Positions 58,461 through 64,000 of a stretch of DNA of 64,000 nucleotides are shown in pieces. Source of the stretch: Taiwanofungus camphoratus (Eukaryota > Basidiomycota > Agaricomycetes > Polyporales > Taiwanofungaceae); assembly GCA_003999685.1 (NCBI GenBank), contig CP021231.1:744001-808000 (forward strand), read 5' to 3'. Each line of letters opens with the position of its first letter. The first letter of the stretch is position 1. The position numbers were made by a program, and so were the translations under genes. The notes below the pieces were generated by a model, which was not told where the DNA came from, made no database searches, and worked only from the letters and a program-made list of their open reading frames with translations.

Positions 58461-59327
58461 GGGGATGTAGCAAATCCAGCTACATAGTTACCTGCATTTT
58501 TCCTGATGAGGCGCCATTGACATGTTTGCCCACACTGCTCAGAGGACCTGGGCTCATCTGCTGCAATGAATGAACACCTTGCTGTGTGCCCCAAATGGCC
58601 AGGCTATCAAGGGTAGCCTCTGGTAGGCTTTGCAAGATGTACTTTCAATGTCATCCTTCGCTCGATGTAGAATTGATGACTGAAAGGATGCCGGCACAGA
58701 AGTTCGAGACACCCAAGCAGGAGATGCTATCGGAAGATCTACCAACCTACCACCTCTTGGCCTGCAAAATGTCTATGGATATGAGGAAGTGTTGACAAAA
58801 CTGGCTCCGACTCTCAAAAGGATGGATGTGCTCTCCGGCATGTGCGCAATTTCGGCAGGAGATAATAGGTTGCCTCCTTTCTTCTTGGTCTAGTAAGTGC
58901 AGGGTTGGGCTAGCCATCAAGGTCCCTGATGAGGCCCCTTGGCAAGGGCCGAAACCCTTGTCTCCCTGCTTTCATTTTTGCTCACACAAATTAGAGGCCT
59001 GTCCCAGAAGACAGGCTTTGACTTTATGAGTGAGATTGACACTCAGTTAGTTGTGGTGCTGTGGCTTGTACCCTTCTGTAGCATGTGTCGAGACATTAGG
59101 TGACAGGATGCTCGGGCCCTGCACATTCACATACTAATTCCGACCCTCTAGCGATTGTGTATGGTAAGGATTTGCCGCTCATGGATGTAAATGTTCCAGA
59201 CCAGTCGTTGTCTCTTTTCCATCGTCGCAAGCCACTGTCTTCGCTGGAATCCAGGTACGTATGTTTGCCTGCCACAGAGGTATATACCCATTAACTAGCG
59301 ATGATGTCCATTTCGACGTGACTGCAG
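58461..59327. other. Intergenic
   Basis: About 870 bp between copy C and the P450 fragment. No gene is recognised; earlier P450 exons were looked for and not found. Confidence 0.45.
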
Positions 59328-59886
59328 CTCTTCCTCTGTCTATCGCACATCTACTCATGGAAGATGACGTTTATGAGGGTTATTTCATACCAAAAGGGAC
59401 AGTAGTCCTGCCCAACGTTTGGTATGTCCGTCTCGTCTCAAGTGTACACCAGCCAATAAACAGAAGAAGTGCATAGGCTGATTCTCCACGACGAAGAGAG
59501 GTACCCAGGGCCCCTCAAGTTTTGGCCCGAAAGGTATGCTGATTCAAAGACTAATATGGAGCGCCGTATCAATCCGGAACCCCTCGTTGCTTTCGGATTT
59601 GGGAGACGGTAATGTGTCAAAAAGCCCTGATAACCAATTTGCTCACAGCAGTACGGCCCTTAGGATATGTCCTGGGCGTTGGCTGGCCATTGACGCTGTC
59701 TGGATTACTGTAGCGACCGTAGCTGCGTCGTTCAACATCTCGAGGTGGCTCGACGAGAAAGGCAATCCAATTGACCTGTCTGCACAGTCGGCCAGAGCCC
59801 CTCAAATGCAGCATTATCCCACGTTCAGCTGCTGCTGCTGCGTTGATCAGGCAAACCGCAGACGATGCCTAGTATCCTACTTATAG
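59328..59886 (+). pseudogene. 3' fragment of a cytochrome P450 gene
   Basis: Three exons join in frame: 59328-59421, 59477-59608 and 59664-59886, about 150 residues. They give LPLSIAHLLMEDDVYEGYFI, PKGTVVLPNVWLILHDEERY, FWPERYADSKTNM, then AFGFGRRICPGRWLAIDAVW with the haem-binding Cys in FGFGRRICPG. The C-terminus is DEKGNPIDLSAQSARAPQMQ and an unusual Cys-rich end. This is the last third of a CYP of the type abundant in wood-decay fungi. The I-helix and ExxR exons are absent upstream, so the gene is truncated at its 5' side. The surviving exons still splice cleanly, which suggests recent truncation. Confidence 0.75.
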
Positions 59887-61029
59887 CCCAAGTTTCCTAT
59901 AGCATGCATACAGTTGTTTCCTCTTCTTTCCTATGATCGCGACCTGAGATCTGGGCTGCTATGCGTACACCACTATACGTAAAGCGGAGTACGTCGGCCT
60001 TCCTGTGTACAATATGAAATCCAACGGAGTTGCCATCCCCGATCGTAGGTACCTGCTTGAGCTGTAGTTTACGTTCTGTAAAATTGATGTTTCCTGGTGT
60101 GGGGTCACTCAGGGCTGCGCACTTGCCTTTCTGGACAACAGGCTGCCCGAGCCCTGTTTCATTTTTTTCTTAAACCGAGAAAGTCCTCGATAAAGCTCGT
60201 TACCAACACAATAATGCAATTTCATTCATACATACTGTCTCAGCTAGGTGGGCTACAATGTCCTACGGAAGGGCCTCTTCAATCCCTTGACAGTGTCGGC
60301 CGACGCCCATCTCGATCAAAGTCACACGTACACCTATGTACAGTCATTCAAAGAATACAATACCTCCGATCACCGGCACTTTTAAGCACTGGCAGATAAG
60401 ACTTGTATGCTGCTAGGGGAGATGTGGTTCTGTCATCTCAGGCTGTATCCAACTTGACCTTAACAGGCAAAGATCTACTACAGTGCCCTTAGCCTCTATA
60501 TATTGCGACGACACTCAGTTGCAGACTGTTCCCTCCGGTATACTTCAGGAGGGCGACCGTCGTGTATCACGTGCCAGTGATTGACGCGTCGTCGCCGACT
60601 CGCAGTGATCGCATTGTATTGAAGGAGTGTGCAGCGGGCGGCTTGTACTAAATAGTAGTTTTGCCTTCTCATTTTCCACGAAGCCCCTCGCGCTCGGCTT
60701 GTCATGTAAATGCACTTCCTCCACTAATCTCGAGCGGTACGGTCGTAAGGTTGCAGTGGGTCTAGACGATGTCTTCGCCGAATCCTCCGGCGGTGCGTCA
60801 GCATTTAAAGCACAGAACACCTTCGCAATCCTCAAACTTTGCACAGGTGAGCGACATTCCGCTCTAAAATGGACCGCTGAAACGCCACGTCCAGTTGCCA
60901 AAGCTAATGGGATTGGTCTTGGTGCACCGCACAGGGTCCTTGGCGGTGCGGTGCTGTGCCAGCAGTAGTATAAGGACAGCGCATGACGTTGCACACTCAC
61001 ACTGATTGGATCCGTCCCTGAAGCTCCCA
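59887..61029. other. Intergenic
   Basis: About 1.1 kb. Nothing is recognised. An ACGCGT at 60584-60589 lies next to CACGTG, recalling the similar motif cluster near the outer ends of the palindrome arms. Confidence 0.4.
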
Positions 61030-62880
61030 CTTGAGCGACGTCGTACAAGTGAGTATGCACACATATCGCATTGTGCAGGACTGAGCGTTGCATACGCAGC
61101 TGCTTTTCGTATATGCTGTTTTATCATAGATTGCGCCAGCATATAGCATGTCAAGCTACACTCGTCATCAATAATAGCGTCTTCCCTTCGCCGCTGACCG
61201 AATCTACACCTGTTGTCTCCTTCAATCGAGGAACTATGCTGATTTCGTTCAAGGGAACTATCGTAGCGTCGTGAATGTGTGCACATATTTTAAACTGGGA
61301 ATCAAAGGCAACGCTCTGCTATCCATAATCACAGGTCACATACAAGAAACATAACGCTATGAACCTAAAAGGTGAGTGCATATGGCTACAGGTGTATAGC
61401 GTGCTCATTTTTTAACCTTAGTCTTTTATCCCATGGGTTCATTGCTCTGCAGAATGCAGCTGCCTTGGACATCAGGTAGGAAATCTGTCTCACAGGAAAA
61501 GACGATGTCCGATCGTTTACCTACAAATCTTGTGGATTTGGAGTGACTGACATTGTCGACTGGAGCCATATGGGACTGTTTGTTAGCCTCTGGCAGAAAG
61601 GAGGCCTGAGGCCAAGCATTGGCAGCAAGTCGCTTGTTGAATTTCCCTGTGATTTCGGAGCTGCGCTTGTGGGATAAGGTGTGCAACTGAAAATGGCCCA
61701 GCGCAGATCCTTAAGATCAAATTGGGGGGGAAGGCATGATGCTTATTGGACAAGAGCACGGAGCATCACGATGCGGAATGCACTCGAGAGCAGGTTCCTA
61801 GCAATCCATTGCATTTACTGGTCTTAGGCTCCTGGCTCTGGCTCGGCTTCTGTGGTCAAGAATTCTCGTCCTGCCCCTGGAACCTCTCGATTGCGTCTTT
61901 TGGCGTGGCAGCCTTTGTAGGGGTTTCGCAGCCTTGGACTCGGAGGTTATGTCGAAGGAAGTATGGGCACTGAATCGGCAGGTGGTGCACCGGAAACGTC
62001 CAACAGCAGTGTTGCGTCTGCTAATGGTCCCCTCAGGTCTCTGACATATCTGGCCGCATGTTCCTCTGTTGCTGGTCGACGGACGCCCTGAGTATTGTCT
62101 GCTAACCTACGGAGCTCCTGTGAAATGTATCAACGCCCATGTCCAGGCTCACGTTGTTGGGAAGCTGCGCGTTCAATTCGAGGTCGACACAGGGAAAGGC
62201 TATGCAAGCATTCTTGCACTCCGCGTAGTTCGCATCCGCTGGCACTACATCCTAGAGTGAGGCCCGCCTTGATGTCGACCCAGAAGTGGTGCCTTGAATC
62301 GGCTATGTATTCCGTGCGGGAGCGTCCAGGTAGGATGTCTGTGTTGGTGCACTTTTCTACTACATGGGGACTGAATTCTCGGTCATTGGTCTAGGACCGC
62401 TGAAGTGGAGGCGCGGATGTGCCCCGGGGAGATTGTGAAGTCAAGCATCTCACTAACAGCGGCCACAGATATGTTGCTTCGGTAAGAGTTTGTTCTCGAC
62501 ACGGCAGGGCGGGGGCATGTTCCGGCTGGTGCCACTCGCGCACTAGTATCAAAGCGAAGGTATTTGGAATACGCAGCCTCAAAGCACACTCGATCACAAA
62601 CAGTTTGATCGCGGTGATTCGCGGAATAAAGGATCCTTTGTGGAGGTGAGTGTGATGATGTATTAGTAGGGTTCTTCACAGGCCAAGGCGTATAGACATG
62701 GCGACGGAACGTGGTATTCGAGTTTTGTGGGTGCTCTTTGTGCGCACGTATAATTTACAGTTTGACTTCCGCGATCACTTCCGTTTGTCTCTCCCACTTA
62801 AAATGGCCTCCTTCCTTCATCCTTCGCTTCCCACATCATCATCCTAATCCAATCAATCTAACGCCTTACGCCTTACGCCT
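61030..62880 (+). repeat. Diverged copy of the arm unit upstream of copy D
   Basis: This aligns in order with about 29,050-30,960 of arm A at moderate identity. Matching blocks are ATLVINNSV (about 61160), the TATGGCTACA region (61380), a CCTCAGGTC..CTGACATATC..GCTGGTCGACGG block near 62,030 against 30,095-30,140, and GGAGGCGCGGATGTG with TATCAAAGCGAAGGTATTTGG near 62,405-62,570. The unrecognised gene-like blocks are degraded here. It shows that the duplicated unit is at least 3.5 kb long. Confidence 0.65.
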
Positions 62881-62909
62881 TTCGAACTTGGACGCTTCAT
62901 CTTATTCCG

Positions 62910-64000
62910 ATGTCTAACACAATCTATAACTCAATGCAAGGGACCTCGGCCTCTGACGATATATCAGAGTCTGCCGCCTTCGACCGGTCGGTAATCCCAA
63001 GTATTTGTTTTTTACAGTGCATATTCAATCCGACTCTGTGATATTCTAGATGGTTTTCTGAACTTACGGAGTTGGTTCTGAGTTTTGAGGTGCCAACGAC
63101 CGCGGGCTCCGACTTGTCATCGGAGTCTGTTGCATTCGAAAGGTTGGTATCTCAAAGTATTTGTCCTTTACAACATGTACTCAATCTTGGTCTGTGACAT
63201 TTCAGGTGGTTCCGCGAGTTCACGGAAACACCTATCAGGGAGAATGCGTATGTACCATTCGCTATGCCCTGGCTGGCCACATCGACGGGACTGTTAACTC
63301 ATCCGCCTTTACCCTTGCAGGTTCGAATACACGAGCGTCACGGGCCCTTGTGGATCGTGCGTATCGTTCCTGCTATATTTTATACATATCACTGAAGCGG
63401 AACTTTGTTGTTCATCACTATTACTTCCAATTACATACAGTGGAGTGGGGCAGGTTTTCGATCGCGAGTATGAGGCGGCGGGTGCGCTTCTCGACGAGCT
63501 GGCGAACCTTGACGCTCCGCTTCCGCCAGTTCCCGGGAGCATCATGCCTCAACAAGCCACAGGCACGTATGAGTGGTGAGTGCACTGTCTAGTCTCGTCG
63601 GATGAGTCTGATTACAATGTCAGGGATCCAAGTTTCGGACTTGCAGGTGGTCCGACATTTGACCTTCGCAGTATTGACTGGCCGGTGGCCACCACCACTG
63701 AAGACCAAGGCATGTTGTATCAATGGCTGGCGGAGCCCTTCCCCGCTCCGTTGGTGCCGTCCCAGGCGCCGATGCACCACGAGGTATTTGCCATGGCGCC
63801 AGACCCGTCCCTGATGACTGCGGCGCCGCAGGGGGCGGCATATGTCGGACCCCAGAGCTCGGTCGCATGGGAGGTCCCCGAAGGCGCACTGGACTCCACA
63901 TTTGGCCCACCAGCGGCCCCGCGGCCAGCAAGGCAGCCCAGAACGAAACGCACGAAGCGGACGCGTGCCCCCGACGTCGACACGGGACCGGCTGCTGGCC
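62910..64000 (+). CDS. Zinc-finger family copy D, 5' part (runs off the window)
   Basis: Six exons close in frame: 62910-62986, 63050-63142, 63206-63247, 63321-63356, 63441-63575 and 63624 to beyond 64000. The start is MSNTIYNSMQGTSASDDISE. Two repeated N-terminal modules follow, SESAAFDRWFSELTELVLSF and SESVAFERWFREFTETPIRE, then FEYTSVTGPCGS, VFDREYEAAGALLDELANL and DPSFGLAGGPTFDLRSIDW. A Pro/Ala-rich linker ends in a basic patch (RQPRTKRTKRTRAPDVDT) that matches the basic patch before the fingers in the arm copies. The zinc fingers should lie just beyond the window. No break is seen, so this copy may be intact. Its N-terminal half differs strongly from the arm A/B protein. Confidence 0.72.

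Overview
The window looks like genomic DNA of a mushroom-forming basidiomycete (Agaricomycetes, probably Polyporales). Genes are broken by many introns of about 45-70 bp with GT..AG ends. The recognisable proteins are fungal orthologues (TSC2, GEN1/YEN1, HRP1, PUS3, otubain, NHP6-type HMG protein, BCAT). Some families are typical of Agaricomycetes, such as the kinase-like protein with an MLKL/HeLo-like helical head. Placement below class is inference from gene style only.

Layout. 1-27,000 is a dense, ordinary housekeeping stretch: the tail of a possible HEAT-repeat protein; an HRP1-like RNA-binding protein; a VHS/GAT trafficking protein; a GH3 hexosaminidase; an uncharacterised protein; a small six-exon coiled-coil gene; tuberin (TSC2); a GEN1/YEN1 Holliday-junction resolvase; a TKL kinase with a C-terminal C1-like finger; and a kinase-like protein without visible catalytic motifs. 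27,810-38,255 is one giant inverted repeat: two arms of 5,139 bp around a 168-bp spacer. Each arm carries an intact zinc-finger gene and an unrecognised spliced gene-like segment. 38,300-51,100 returns to ordinary genes: two SurE-family phosphatase genes in inverted orientation around an uncharacterised gene, an intron-containing tRNA-Gly, BCAT plus a relic of its 3' end, PUS3 and otubain. 51,100-64,000 is gene-poor: an HMG-box gene, a decayed zinc-finger copy (C), a 3' fragment of a cytochrome P450, and another family copy (D) whose open reading frame runs off the window.

How the parts relate. The zinc-finger family occurs four times (arms A and B, copies C and D). Similar flanking DNA accompanies the gene in A/B, C and D, so a unit several kilobases long has been duplicated, not just the gene. 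The palindrome is the most unusual object. Its two zinc-finger genes point at each other across the axis. Its right end lies 45 bp before the start codon of a SurE gene. Its arms are indistinguishable wherever compared in the inner ~4.2 kb but differ at more than ten sites in the outer ~0.9 kb. No virus-like or LTR element was recognised.

Three genes (coiled-coil gene, uncharacterised CxxC gene, HMG gene) have ACGCGT (MCB-type) motifs within about 105 bp of their start codons, two of them as pairs, which suggests G1/S-linked expression. Exon boundaries are read by eye; where a junction does not close in frame this is stated.
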